Shown: piece after piece, positions 9,842 through 20,000 of the stretch
Layout: every line of letters begins with the position of its first letter
Numbering within the stretch: the first letter of the stretch is position 1
Assembly: GCF_003028575.1 (NCBI RefSeq)
Contig: NZ_PYUD01000002.1
Coordinates: 372,001-436,000 of the forward strand
Direction: 5' to 3'
Origin: Halomonas urumqiensis
GTDB lineage: Bacteria > Pseudomonadota > Gammaproteobacteria > Pseudomonadales > Halomonadaceae
Length of the DNA stretch: 64,000 nucleotides
Notes under the pieces: generated by a model
What the model was told of the DNA's origin: nothing
What the model saw: the letters and a program-made list of their open reading frames with translations, nothing else
Database searches by the model: none
Position numbers and translations under genes: made by a program

Positions 9842-11130
9842 TGGGCTGGGGACGCTACCTCTATTCGGCGGCCCTGTATGGCGCTTCACCCCTCATCTGG
9901 CGGCGCATATGGAGTGAGCAAGTACTCACCCACCCACGGCGCCAGCGGCTCGGCCTGATTCCGCCAACGCCACCCGGTGCGCGCATGATCTGGCTGCACT
10001 GCGCATCGGTGGGCGAAGTCCAGGCCGCCAGGCCATTGATCCAGGCACTGCTGGCGCGCTACCCCGCTCACCGGCTCACCGTCACTACCATGACTGCCAC
10101 CGGCGCCGAACGGGTCTTGGCGTTGGTCGACGCCCAGGATGACGGGAACGCCCCCGTGCGATTGATTCACCGCTTCGTGCCGCTGGACTTTCCTGGCGCG
10201 GCGCGGCGCTTTGTGGAACGTCTCGACCCGGTCGTGGCGGTGTTCTTCGAGACCGAGCTATGGCCCAACCTGCTGCACGCCTGCCAGCGCCAGGGGGTGC
10301 CGGTGATGGTGGCCAATGGCCGTCTGTCGCCGCGCGCCTACCGGGGATATCGGCGCGTGGCCGCGTTGATGCGAGAAGCGCTTGGCCATGTCGATTGGCT
10401 GGCCGCCAAGTCGGCAGCCGACGCCGAGCGCTTTCAGGCCCTCGGCATGCCAGCATCGAAAATCGCCGTGGTGGGTTCCCTGAAGTTCGATATCACCCCG
10501 GATGCGTGGTCCATCAAGGTCGGTGAGTCCTTGCTGACATGCTTGCGTGGGCGTCCCGTGTGGGTGGCGGGCTCGACCCATGCCGGCGAAGATGAACAGC
10601 TGCTGGCGGCACATGCCCGCCTGCGTAAGCATCTGCCGGATGCCTTGTTGATCCTGGTACCACGCCATCCCCATCGCTTCGAGCCGGTGGCCGCGTTGTG
10701 CGAGAACGCAAGCCTTGCGGTGGCGCGGCGCTCACGCGCTGAATGGCCCGGTGCCGATACCGCCGTATACCTTGGCGATACCATGGGCGAGCTGCTGTCG
10801 CTCTACGCCGCGGCGGATCTCGCCTTCGTTGGCGGTAGCCTCGTGCCCATCGGTGGCCACAACCTGCTGGAGCCCGCGGCAATGGGGGTTCCGGTGCTGA
10901 GTGGCCCCGAGATTGCCAACTTCGTCGATGTCGCCGAGGTGCTGCGCAACGCCAATGCCCTGGTGGAGGTCAGCGATGCCGAGGATCTTGCCGAGACGCT
11001 CGAGCGGCTGTTCAACGATGCCCAGGAGCGGGCACGGCTTGCCAAGGCCGGGCGGCAGGTGGTCGAGGCCAATCGCGGTGCCTTGGCGCGCACCACGGAT
11101 GGCCTGGCCAGGCTTATCGATGGTGAGTAA
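9841..11130 (+). CDS. waaA: 3-deoxy-D-manno-octulosonic acid transferase
   Basis: A 429-residue GT30 enzyme that attaches Kdo to the lipid A precursor at the inner membrane. Visible are an N-terminal hydrophobic anchor, IWLHCASVGEVQAARPLI near residue 44, then FFETELWPNLL near residue 136, and the C-terminal AFVGGSLVPIGGHNLLEPA near residue 325. TGA and ATG overlap at 9839-9842, coupling it to hldE. The kdkA gene nearby suggests, from Haemophilus precedent, a transferase adding only one Kdo; this cannot be told from the sequence alone. Confidence 0.95.
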   Translation: MGWGRYLYSAALYGASPLIWRRIWSEQVLTHPRRQRLGLIPPTPPGARMIWLHCASVGEVQAARPLIQALLARYPAHRLTVTTMTATGAERVLALVDAQDDGNAPVRLIHRFVPLDFPGAARRFVERLDPVVAVFFETELWPNLLHACQRQGVPVMVANGRLSPRAYRGYRRVAALMREALGHVDWLAAKSAADAERFQALGMPASKIAVVGSLKFDITPDAWSIKVGESLLTCLRGRPVWVAGSTHAGEDEQLLAAHARLRKHLPDALLILVPRHPHRFEPVAALCENASLAVARRSRAEWPGADTAVYLGDTMGELLSLYAAADLAFVGGSLVPIGGHNLLEPAAMGVPVLSGPEIANFVDVAEVLRNANALVEVSDAEDLAETLERLFNDAQERARLAKAGRQVVEANRGALARTTDGLARLIDGE

Positions 11131-11138
11131 GCACTCAC
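11123..11138 (+). terminator. possible short terminator hairpin at the waaA end
   Basis: GTGAGT at 11123-11128 and ACTCAC at 11133-11138 form a six-base stem with an AAGC loop, overlapping the waaA stop and followed by a T-rich stretch (TTCTTGTT). It lies between convergent waaA and pelG. The stem is short, so activity is uncertain. Confidence 0.35.
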
Positions 11139-11150
11139 TTCTTGTTGGCC

Positions 11151-12542
11151 TTATTTGTTCCTGACCGATGGCTGCAGCATGAAGGTCTGGTAGGTCAGGC
11201 GCTGGAATTCGTGATCGAGCAGTGCCAGGCCGGCAAGTGCGGCCCCCAGCAACGATAGCGCATAGCCATAGCCATAGAACGCCGGCCCCAGTTGTTGGCT
11301 GATCAACGTCAGCGCGAAGTTGGCTGTCACGAACAGCAGGCACAGCCACAGCGCTTGCCATAGGCGATCCAGGTAGAACAGCACGTTGAGAATCGCCATG
11401 AACAGCACCTGAATCCCCACGGCCACCAGGAAGACGTTGAACAGCGGCAGGTACCAGGCCGAGAACCCCAGGCTCTCGATCAACCAGGCGCCCAACAGCC
11501 ATAGGGTCATCACGGTGATGCCCTGGATCTTGAAGATGTCGTAGATGCCACGCCTCACGCTCGCCACCATCTCGCGACGCAACGCTTCGATGTGCTCCAG
11601 GGTGTCGCCCTCGCGCACGGCGTCATAGTAGGCGCTGCAGCGCTCCGCGAAGTCGGTTTCCATGCGCATCAAGAATACCGCCATGCCCGGTACGATCGAC
11701 AAGTAGGCGAGAAACAGCGGGAGGTCATGGATCGGTGAGGCACGTAGCGGGCCAATGACCGCTTCCGAGGTGTCCGGGTTGAACCAGAACACCAGCTTGT
11801 CGGCCCAGATGCCCAGGTTGTAGAAAAGCCCGATCAGTACCAGTGCCAGGTAGCGGCGTTCCACCCGGTGCAGCTCGAAGGCCCACAGGCAGCGGCTTGG
11901 ATAGTCACGCACCACCATGTAGAGCAGGCTGAACAGTAGTAGGCTCTGGCCGATCACGAATCCTGCGAGCAGCCCTTCGAGCCCATGGCCGCGAAGCACA
12001 AGGCCGATTCCCAGGGTAGCGCCGTAGCCCAGGGCGAAGGCGCCGAGTACCTGATGGTAGGCCTTGATGCCGGCAACGAATACCGTGACGCACCAGATGT
12101 TGCAGAGCAGGATGAAGGCGCAGAGCATTTCCAGCCGGTAGATCAGGCCGGTGTCGTTGAATGCCAGAAGGACGATAGCCAACCCGACCAGCGCGGCGAC
12201 CATGGTCACTACGCTCAGTAAGCCGATGAGATTGGGTAGCACACGGTCGGCGCGCTTCTCGAACAGACGGTCGGCCACGAAGCGAGTGAACAACAGCTGC
12301 ACCGTGCCGGTCATGATCAACGAGGCCGCCACCAGCCAGGTGACCGAGACCAGGAACGGGGTCACCCATGGCGTCTCGACCTGGCTGGTAGTCGCCGAGA
12401 TGATACCGAGCGCCATCACCGCGAGGATCGACAGCACCCAGGGACCAGAACCGATGATGCCTGCGTAGCCATAGGCACGAAGTAGCCCGAGGTAGCTGTC
12501 CTGTTGCAACAGCCTACGCAGTTCGAATCCGATTCCGGCCAT
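11151..12542 (-). CDS. pelG: Pel exopolysaccharide inner-membrane transporter PelG
   Basis: A 463-residue polytopic membrane protein with about 12 hydrophobic segments, of the MOP/Wzx-like superfamily. It starts with the PelG signature MAGIGFELRRLLQQDSYLGL. PelG works with PelD, PelE and PelF to make and export the Pel polymer across the inner membrane. It is the last gene of the pel operon, and its start overlaps pelF by 29 bases. Length is close to the Pseudomonas aeruginosa protein. Confidence 0.95.
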   Translation of the reverse strand: MAGIGFELRRLLQQDSYLGLLRAYGYAGIIGSGPWVLSILAVMALGIISATTSQVETPWVTPFLVSVTWLVAASLIMTGTVQLLFTRFVADRLFEKRADRVLPNLIGLLSVVTMVAALVGLAIVLLAFNDTGLIYRLEMLCAFILLCNIWCVTVFVAGIKAYHQVLGAFALGYGATLGIGLVLRGHGLEGLLAGFVIGQSLLLFSLLYMVVRDYPSRCLWAFELHRVERRYLALVLIGLFYNLGIWADKLVFWFNPDTSEAVIGPLRASPIHDLPLFLAYLSIVPGMAVFLMRMETDFAERCSAYYDAVREGDTLEHIEALRREMVASVRRGIYDIFKIQGITVMTLWLLGAWLIESLGFSAWYLPLFNVFLVAVGIQVLFMAILNVLFYLDRLWQALWLCLLFVTANFALTLISQQLGPAFYGYGYALSLLGAALAGLALLDHEFQRLTYQTFMLQPSVRNK

Positions 12543-14097
12543 GGTCGTTGGCTCCCTTGTCAGGTCTGCTTGTGGTCATCTCGATGGTTTCATCAAAGAG
12601 GGCGAGATAGCGCGACAGCATCAGGGCTTCCGTGTAGTCGGCCTCGACCCTCTGGATGCCTGACGCGCGCGCCGACTGCCAGGCGTGGGAATCCTCGAGG
12701 AGTTCCGCCATGGCATTGGCAGTGGCGCTGGGGTTGGCGATCGGCACGACGCGTCCGGCCGGGGCGCTGTCAGGCGTCGTGCCCAGGATCATCTCCCGGC
12801 AGGCACCGACATCGCTGCTGACGACCGGCAAGCCTGCGGCCATGGCTTCGAGCAGCACCAGAGGCTGGGCCTCGCTGATCGAGGTCAGCACCACGAGGCG
12901 TGCCTGGGCGAGGATCGTTTCGGTGCGCTGGAAGCCGAGAAAACGCAGGTGTTCGCCCAGCCCCAGCTGGATGGCCAGATCCTGACACTCCTGGGCATAG
13001 GTAGGGTCTTCGCTGGCCGGCCCGACCACCCAGCCTTCGGCATCGGGGTGATGGCCCAGCAACTGGTGAATGGCGCGAATGAAGGTCTTGATGTCCTTGA
13101 TCGGCGTGACTCGCCCCAGCAGTACCACGATTGGCCGGGTGTTGGCGGCGGTCGCCTCGCGCAAGGGACGGAAGCGTTCGACCTGGATGCCATTGGGGAT
13201 CACCCGGGCGGTGTCGGGGCGTGCGCCATCCTTGATCTGGCGCGCCTGGTTGCCACCGTAGAGCGTGGTGGTGAACTGCGATGCCGCATAGGTCATGCGG
13301 CCAAGCCCCTGGAAGAAGCGAATCCACATGTTGCGCAGGTAGCCGGTATCGGTCTGGAAACCATGGGCGAGGGTTTCGCGTGGCGAGCGAATCCACTTGG
13401 CTTCGATCAGATCGATCTGGCGTTCCTTGGTGTAGATGCCATGCTCGGTGACCAGCAGTGGCAAGCCTGTGACGTGGTGAGCCAGGGCGCCGAGAAACCC
13501 TGCATAGCCGGTCGAAATGGCATACAGGCAGCGCCCGCGAGGCAGCTGCCGGGCGGTACGGGCGAGCAAGAAAAGCGGAGCGTGCATATTGCGCACCGAC
13601 CAGAAATAGTCGATGAACGAGGGCTCGGTGAAATCCCTGTGGTAGCGCGCCACGATTTCCTGCCAGGCCTCCTGGCTGAACAGAAACTCCTCCTGGCGGA
13701 TGCCACCACGCTGTCCGATCAGGCGCGCCACTTCACAAAGCGCCATGTCGATATCCGCCCCCTCGTCTTGAAAGGTCTCATGCAGCCGTCGGCTGGTGGC
13801 GAAGGCGGCCGGATTGCCGCGGCATTGCTTGACGCTGTCGGGTGCGGGCAGGTCCTCCATCAGGTAGTGGCACTGCAGGTGAACGAGGTTGGCGGGACGA
13901 TCGAACAGGATGCCCTGGTAGTCCTGGCGGCGACCGCCCAGGAACACCACGGCGAAGCGTAGGGTCGGCAGGCCGCGAATCAGTTGATCGACCCAGCCGG
14001 AGACGCCACCTCTCACCATGGGATAGGTGCCTTCCAGCAGCAGGATAATGTCGGCGGGCGGATCGCGCCGGCCAAGTGTCGGCCAAGGTTCAGTCAT
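12514..14097 (-). CDS. pelF: Pel polysaccharide glycosyltransferase PelF
   Basis: A 527-residue cytosolic GT4 enzyme that polymerises Pel from UDP-sugars. The N-terminal LLLEGTYPMVRGGVSGWVDQ is the PelF signature. VVLLGRVTPIKDIKTFIRA near residue 313 and TSISEAQPLVLLEAMAAGLP near residue 415 form the donor site with the E-x7-E pair. It has no membrane segment and presumably docks on PelD/PelE/PelG. It overlaps pelE by 4 bases (ATGA) and pelG by 29. Confidence 0.95.
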   Translation of the reverse strand: MTEPWPTLGRRDPPADIILLLEGTYPMVRGGVSGWVDQLIRGLPTLRFAVVFLGGRRQDYQGILFDRPANLVHLQCHYLMEDLPAPDSVKQCRGNPAAFATSRRLHETFQDEGADIDMALCEVARLIGQRGGIRQEEFLFSQEAWQEIVARYHRDFTEPSFIDYFWSVRNMHAPLFLLARTARQLPRGRCLYAISTGYAGFLGALAHHVTGLPLLVTEHGIYTKERQIDLIEAKWIRSPRETLAHGFQTDTGYLRNMWIRFFQGLGRMTYAASQFTTTLYGGNQARQIKDGARPDTARVIPNGIQVERFRPLREATAANTRPIVVLLGRVTPIKDIKTFIRAIHQLLGHHPDAEGWVVGPASEDPTYAQECQDLAIQLGLGEHLRFLGFQRTETILAQARLVVLTSISEAQPLVLLEAMAAGLPVVSSDVGACREMILGTTPDSAPAGRVVPIANPSATANAMAELLEDSHAWQSARASGIQRVEADYTEALMLSRYLALFDETIEMTTSRPDKGANDHGRNRIRTA

Positions 14098-15116
14098 TGC
14101 CAGTAGCTCACCAGTGGATGAAGCGTCGGGTGGGAGGCCGCCGCGGAACTGAGCCGCGCCAGCTGACGATGTACGTCGTTGAAGCGGCGTTGGGTGAAGG
14201 CAAGTTCGGCGCGATAAGGCGCCAGGTCATCATCGTGCATCCCCAGGGTCTCGCACTCCATGAAGGCGGCTTCCGCCTCCGGATAGTGCTTCAGGGCGAT
14301 GCACAGGCGGCCGAGCATCAGCCAGCGGTGGGCCGTCTCGCGTGCCGCCAGGGCCTGGTCGATACGCAGGGTCGCCTGTTCGAGCAGATAGCGCAGGGTG
14401 CCGCCCTGGGCAAGCTGCAGATAGCCGTACTCGCTATAGAGCGCGGCCAGGGCTTCTGCTCGGTTGCCGTCCGGGTCGCCTTGTCGCTCGATATCGGCGA
14501 CCAGGGCCTGGACCCGCCCATCCAGATCGCGCTCGATACCGCTGAGCATCGAATAGGCCAGCAGGCGCACGTCATCGGCACTGTCCGCCAGCCCCTGGCG
14601 CAGGATGGGGATGGCCTGACGGCGCGGCAGGTGCCGGCAGGCCAGCACGGCCTGCTGACGCCGCCGGTGGTCATGGCTGCTGGACAGCACGCTTGCAAGC
14701 CCCTCGCGAATCGCGGGGTCCTCGACATCGGGCAGGGCCACCGCGCGAAACGGCAGGTCGGGCATGGCCAGGGGCTGCCATTGGCGCTCGCCTCTCTGAC
14801 CGCTCCGGCGCAGGCCCGGCAGCAGGCTGAGGGCAAGCCCTAGCGGGGCGACCACCGGAAGCCAGATCACCATCATCATCAAAAACAGCAGCAACCCGGC
14901 CGCTGGCCGCCGGGACGCGACGGGAATGCCCTGCCACAGGCCGGCGGTCAAGAGTGGGGCGGCCATCAGGTGCAACGGCAGGCTGCGCCATGCCCAGAGC
15001 TCCGGCGTGACCAGCAGGTGAAACACGGCAAGCCCTTCCAGGATAAGCCCGGCGAGCAGCCAGCAGAGCGCAGCGGCGAGGCTGGGTGTCGGCTGGGCGG
15101 TTTCAGGCCATGGCAT
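14094..15116 (-). CDS. pelE: Pel biosynthesis inner-membrane protein PelE
   Basis: A 340-residue protein with three hydrophobic segments at about residues 13-34, 40-58 and 70-98, followed by a soluble helical-repeat region. That architecture and its place between pelD and pelF identify PelE, which is poorly conserved in sequence. A HEAT/TPR-like repeat pattern (LRQGLADSADDVRLLAYSML, then AHRWLMLGRLCIAL) is visible. The ATG at 15116 is chosen because upstream residues of the longer frame are antisense to pelD. It overlaps pelD by 14 bases. Confidence 0.85.
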   Translation of the reverse strand: MPWPETAQPTPSLAAALCWLLAGLILEGLAVFHLLVTPELWAWRSLPLHLMAAPLLTAGLWQGIPVASRRPAAGLLLFLMMMVIWLPVVAPLGLALSLLPGLRRSGQRGERQWQPLAMPDLPFRAVALPDVEDPAIREGLASVLSSSHDHRRRQQAVLACRHLPRRQAIPILRQGLADSADDVRLLAYSMLSGIERDLDGRVQALVADIERQGDPDGNRAEALAALYSEYGYLQLAQGGTLRYLLEQATLRIDQALAARETAHRWLMLGRLCIALKHYPEAEAAFMECETLGMHDDDLAPYRAELAFTQRRFNDVHRQLARLSSAAASHPTLHPLVSYWQ

Positions 15117-16476
15117 GGCGGCGTGCCTTCGGTTCGAGTTCGGCCAACAGGGCGCGTGTCGAGTCCTTGCCGTCGATCTCACGATGCTCGAGTCTGGCCC
15201 CTTGCTGGCGGATATCCATCCCAAGCCGCGTTTCCAGGCAGTGCCAGAGTCGTTCGGCATACGGGGTGGCGGCCCGGGCATCGGCCAACGGCATCAGGAT
15301 ATGCAGTCGCATCTCATCGCTGTCCGAGCGTGTCACCCAGCCCTGATCCAGGGCGCGTAACTGGTCGAGCGCCAGGTCGACGATCTCGACCCCATGGGCC
15401 TGCGCCAGTGGTCTTGGCAGCGTCAGCGTCACCAGCAGAGAGCTCAACCGGTTGCGCCGGGCCTGATTCACCCAGCGTGCCAGGCTGGGGGCCATGGCGG
15501 CGCGGGCCGGATGCTGAAGTCCACGTTGCGCGTCCAGCAGCAGGTCACCCAGCAGTGCACCGAGTACCGCCAACAGGTGCAGTTGGCCCCGCTGGAAGTC
15601 GATGAAGGGCATTTCGCTGATCGCCACCAGCGCATGAATGTCGCCGTGCACGTCGATCAGTGGCACCACGGCAAGCAACGAGCCTCCCGAGGGCAGGTTG
15701 TGATCCATGGTGGCGCGCTGGCAGATCATCTGTCGCTCCTTCAGGCAGGCGCGGATCATGGCGTCATCGAGATCCAACGCCATGCGACCGCCGAAGGTGT
15801 GCATGCCATCCGCACACGGACGATGGCGGCTATCCAGGCGAATCAACACCGCCTGTTGAATGCGCGCATGGTGGGCCAGGAACGTGAGCAGTTCGTTGCC
15901 ATGCCTGTCCAGTGGGTTATCGGCGCTGTCACGGGCCAGGTGACGGAACTGCAAGGCCAGCTGGTGCAGGGCATCGCGCAGGGTGAAGGGGTTGGCCGCC
16001 AGGCGTTCGGCCAGTTGGTCATGGGAAACGCGCAGGAGATGGTAATGGCGCACGAATTCATCCAGGCGGATGCGCTGCCCGTGGTTGATGGCCGCCAACT
16101 GGCGGAGTCGGCGTTGCCAGGTATCGGCCATTTCACCGGCGAGCATACCGGTCAGCACCACCGCCACACCATGTATCAGCGCGTGGTCATGGTGTGGCAG
16201 CGGTTGGCCGGTATGCCACCACGCTTCGACTCCTATCAGCGCCAGGCTGATCAAGGCACTGCTGAAACCGAAGGCGAAACCGTAGCGGATGCCGACCAGC
16301 AAGGGTGCCGCCACCAGTAGCCAGGGCAGGCCCATGTCCAGCAACAAGGGGTCATCCGGAGAAATGAGCCAGCCCACGGCGGGTAACCCCAGGCTCAGGA
16401 CCAGCGTCTCGATGACCCGCAACCATCGAGGCGGAGGTTCGACAGGAATGTCGTCTATGCGTGTGGCCATTGTCAT
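15103..16476 (-). CDS. pelD: c-di-GMP-binding Pel regulator PelD
   Basis: A 457-residue inner-membrane protein with four N-terminal hydrophobic segments (~25-125), a short coiled region, a GAF domain and a degenerate GGDEF domain. PelD is the receptor that switches on Pel synthesis when c-di-GMP binds its inhibitory-site motif. Here RALD at residues 374-377 precedes the degenerate GGDEF site (SDSDEM) by about the usual distance, and Arg409 lies where the P. aeruginosa second arginine is expected (R367, D370 and R402 there, from memory). The catalytic GGDEF residues are lost, so it should bind but not make c-di-GMP. A good ribosome site (AAGGAA) precedes the ATG. Confidence 0.93.
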   Translation of the reverse strand: MTMATRIDDIPVEPPPRWLRVIETLVLSLGLPAVGWLISPDDPLLLDMGLPWLLVAAPLLVGIRYGFAFGFSSALISLALIGVEAWWHTGQPLPHHDHALIHGVAVVLTGMLAGEMADTWQRRLRQLAAINHGQRIRLDEFVRHYHLLRVSHDQLAERLAANPFTLRDALHQLALQFRHLARDSADNPLDRHGNELLTFLAHHARIQQAVLIRLDSRHRPCADGMHTFGGRMALDLDDAMIRACLKERQMICQRATMDHNLPSGGSLLAVVPLIDVHGDIHALVAISEMPFIDFQRGQLHLLAVLGALLGDLLLDAQRGLQHPARAAMAPSLARWVNQARRNRLSSLLVTLTLPRPLAQAHGVEIVDLALDQLRALDQGWVTRSDSDEMRLHILMPLADARAATPYAERLWHCLETRLGMDIRQQGARLEHREIDGKDSTRALLAELEPKARRHAMA

Positions 16477-16490
16477 GTCACCGTTCCTTT

Positions 16491-16530
16491 TTCACCCATT
16501 CACCCATTCACCCATTCAGCGATTCAGCGG
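16491..16530. repeat. 8-bp tandem repeat across the pelC stop
   Basis: Three exact copies of TTCACCCA (16491-16514) are followed by two related octamers, TTCAGCGA and TTCAGCGG (16515-16530). The array covers the pelC stop codon and the pelC-pelD junction just upstream of the pelD ribosome site. Because 8 is not a multiple of 3, copy-number change would alter the PelC C-terminus or the spacing to pelD. Confidence 0.85.
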
Positions 16531-17055
16531 TAGTTCGCCGACCAGGTCGCCCATCAGTTTCTGGGCAACGCCACTGGTGGTGCTGAAGCCCCAGCCGCTT
16601 CGTGCACCACTGGCGCTCCACAGCACTTCGCCATTGTTGACGTCGAGGACGCGCAAGCTGACGCCCACGGCGGGTTCTCCATCGAGTCCGGTCTTGTAGT
16701 GCCACTCATCCACCGAGCCGGTGATGCCGTAACGAATGCCTTGTTGCTGTGCCCAGCTCAGCGCATCTTGCAGGTCACGGTCGCCATGCAGGTCAAGCAG
16801 CCCGGTGGGCGTGGCGCGTGGGGCCATGGCAAGCGAGCTGATGCCACGCTGATGGAGCAGGGTGGTCAGGCCAGCTTCCGCGCGCTGCCCGGCCATGGGG
16901 GTTTCGGAATGGTTGGCGACCGGCAGCATCGCCCAGCTTGCGCTGGCGTCGAGTGCCGAGCCGCGATGGACATCGGTAACAGCGCAGCCCCCCAGGAGCC
17001 ACAGTAGACCGGTGATGACCATCAGGTTGCGAAGATGCAGTCGTTGGCATGTCAT
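16516..17055 (-). CDS. pelC: Pel outer-membrane lipoprotein PelC
   Basis: A 179-residue lipoprotein. A type II signal with lipobox LLGGC places the lipidated cysteine at residue 24. Mature PelC forms a periplasmic ring at the outer membrane that guides the cationic polymer to the PelB pore. Segments such as GIRYGITGSVDEWHYKTGLD and VLDVNNGEVLWSASGARSG fit the family, which usually has about 170 residues. The C-terminus is encoded by a tandem octamer repeat, so its last residues may vary among strains. It sits between pelB and pelD. Confidence 0.92.
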   Translation of the reverse strand: MTCQRLHLRNLMVITGLLWLLGGCAVTDVHRGSALDASASWAMLPVANHSETPMAGQRAEAGLTTLLHQRGISSLAMAPRATPTGLLDLHGDRDLQDALSWAQQQGIRYGITGSVDEWHYKTGLDGEPAVGVSLRVLDVNNGEVLWSASGARSGWGFSTTSGVAQKLMGDLVGELPLNR

Positions 17056-17070
17056 GGGAGTTTCTCCTTG

Positions 17071-20000
17071 CTAGGGGTGGGTCGCTGAGGGGCGGCCCAG
17101 GAACAGCTGGTAGGTCAAAACGGCACCCAGTTGGGTGTCACCATTGGCACCGGTGCCCTGGTCCAGTTCGAGCCGCAGGCTCAATTCATCGTTGCCGAAC
17201 AGGCGCGTACCCACTGCGAGTCCGGCATTGAAGCCAATATCCCGGTCGGGCAGGCGGTAGCCGGTCTCCAGGTCGAGGCTCAGCCTTGGCGAGGCGACGT
17301 CGGGGTAGGCGGCGCCGGGCTCGCCACGTGACAGGCTGATGCCCGCGCCGATGAAGGTCGAGCGGTCGGCCAGCAGGTCATCCTCGCCGAGGCCGTTGGT
17401 GGGCAGACGCAGCAGGCTATCGGCGGGCAGCGTGTCTTTCAGGTCATTGCGCTGGTGATTGGCCAACAGGCGAAGGTCGAGCCGACGGGTGGCACCCTTG
17501 ATCAACGCGTGGCGCCATTCGCTTTCCAGGCGATAACCATCGCCGAGCCGCTCGCGCTCCTCGCGACTGCGGTAGATCAGGTGACGGGCATCCAGGCTAA
17601 GGGTGTCCCGTGCGGTGGGCTGCCATTCCAGCCCGAGTGCGGCACTGTCTTCCTGTCCGAGCAAACGCATCAGGTCACTGGCGTCGGATGTCTGCCCCAG
17701 GGCCACCTCGGCGGTGCCGGCGAGCCGGGCGGTGGCCTGCCAGCGATGCTGCAGGGCCATCTTCCAACGGCTATCGGCGTCGCTGTCGACCATGCCGACG
17801 GTCAGACGAGTATCGTTGCGCGGCCCGTTCCACCCCGGTCCTTTCCAACCCAAGGTCAGCTCGACGTCGCGCTCCTCCGTGAGCCCGCTGGCGTCCACGG
17901 CCAGGCCGTCCACATCCAGGTCATGCCTGATCAGGTCCAGGCGCCCCCACCAACGCTCTCCAGCACGCTCGTAGGCAAGTGCCTGGCTGGTCTCGCTAAG
18001 TTCCCCAAGCTCCCGGTAGCGGCCCTCGACGAGCGCACGGTGAGGCAGTTGATTGGCCAGTTCGACGATATCGCGGCGGTGATCGTGGCCTCCCTGATTG
18101 AGTTCCTGCGCCAGCGCCATGGCCTCTTCGCGGCGGTCGAGCTGGCGCAGCACCGCGAGGCGGTCGGCCCCCGACAGCGCGGCGTCCTCGGCCTCGAGCA
18201 AGCGGCGCAGCGTGGCCTTGTCGTTGCTGTCCAGTGCCACCGTGAGGGTCTGCCAGGTCGGGCTTTCATGCCCCTGGTCGCGTGCGCGAAGCAACAGATA
18301 GCGGGCATGGGCAGGCTGCTGCAGGGCTTGATGGGCATCGAACAGCCAGTCACTGTCCTCGGCGCTTGGCGGTGTCTCGGCGAAGGCATCCACCGCCAGC
18401 GCGCGATACCAGCCCAGAGCGCTGTCGGGCCCGCTCAGCGTGGTCGCGGCCGTCATCGCTCGGACCTGCTCGCGACGGGCCTCGACGCTCAACGGGGCCG
18501 GTGCCTCGAGGGTGCGGGCGAGTGTCGGCAGCAGGTCGGCAAGGGCGCGGCGGCGCATCTCGAAGGCCGCATTACGCTGGCCGGCCAGGCTCAGCAGGTC
18601 GGCATGATCCAGTGCGCGCCAGGGGTCCCGGGTTCCCGCCCGATCGGCCATTCGCATCCAGCGCAGCGCACGATCCAGCTCACCCAGCTGGCGGTGGCCC
18701 TCGGCCATGGCCAGCGTCATGTCGCTATCCCCACGTGCCTGAGACTGCCATTCAACAAGCCGTTGGCGCAGTGCGGCCCGATCTCCACCCGCCGCCAGGG
18801 CGAACAGCATGCCGGCACGCAGACTGGGGTTGTCGCCATCCAGGGCGAGGGCTCGCTCATAGGCCGCACGTGCCGTGGCGGGGCGGTGGTCCTGAAGGGC
18901 CTGTCCGCCCAGAGCCCCCCAGTAGTCCGGAGAGTTCGCGACCCGTTCCGGCGCCTCATCGGCAAGTGCCAGCAGGGCGCGCGCGAGGTCGGGCCGACGC
19001 TCCCGCTGAGCCAGGAAGAACATCTGGACAAGGGCGTCGGTATCACGCTCATTGGCCCAGCGCTGCCGGGTGACTGCCATGGCGAGCTCCAGGTCGCCGC
19101 TGTCGGCGGCGGCCTGGATCAGCCGTGAGGCACTATTATCGTCGAGTTCGCCCTGCTCGTTGACCATGCGATAGGCCTGGCTGCTGGCGGCGGCATCCCC
19201 GGCAAGCCAGGCCAGTTCGGCGCGTTGGCGCCAGTAGTCGTTGGTCAGCGAAGCGCCGGTCGTGGGTTCACTGGTGGCAAGCACGGCCAGTGCGGCGTCC
19301 AGCTCCCAGCGCTGGGCGAGCAAGCGGCCCCTGGCCTGGACCGCCTCCTGCCGCGTGCCGGGTTGATTGGCCAACGCTTGCCAGGCCTGTTCGGCCTCGG
19401 CTTCGCGCCCCGCCTGTTCAAGCCATAATGCCCGCCGCCGTGCTAGCGCAGGGTCGTTGATGCCACTGGCCTGCCAGCCTTGTATGCGGGCAATCGCGGC
19501 ATCGGGGTCGCCTTGATATTCCAGCAGGTCGACCAGCATCCGGCGCTCTTCCAGGGTGATGTCGCCGCGGCTCTCCAGTCGGCCGAGCGCGGCCAGTGCC
19601 ATGGGGCGCTGGTGAAGGCTAATCGCCAGGGTCACCACCTCACGGTCATGGCTGGACTGGCCGCTGGCGCGGGCCAGGGCATCCAGGTTGGTGAGTGCTC
19701 GCTGCGGCTGGCCGGCCCATATCTGGGCCCTGGCAAGGCCTTCCAGGTGGTCGAGCCGTTGCGGTTGCAGCTCGCGTAGATGCGTCAGGCTGTCGATGGC
19801 CAGCTCGGCACGGTTGAGCCCCAGGGCAATGGCGACATGGCGCTCCAGGGCAGCGATGTTGTCGGGTTGCCCGTCCAGATAGCGCCGTGACCATTCGAGC
19901 GCCTGCTCTGGCTGACCATGGGCCAGGGCCAGGCGAATGCCGATATCGAGCAGTTGCGGGTCGTCCGGGTAGAAGGATAGATACTCGCGGGCATACTCGA

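Noticed and set aside
8498-9889. 463-codon open frame antisense to hldE
   Set aside because: hldE has both catalytic domains intact; the shadow has no ribosome site and no domain.
16491-16530. The repeat arrays as a CRISPR remnant
   Set aside because: The units are 8 bp, directly adjacent and without spacers, so they are simple tandem repeats.
17455-19128. 557-codon open frame antisense to pelB
   Set aside because: High-GC codon bias of pelB keeps the opposite strand open. The translation is low in complexity, rich in Gly/Gln/Arg/Pro, and has no recognisable domain.
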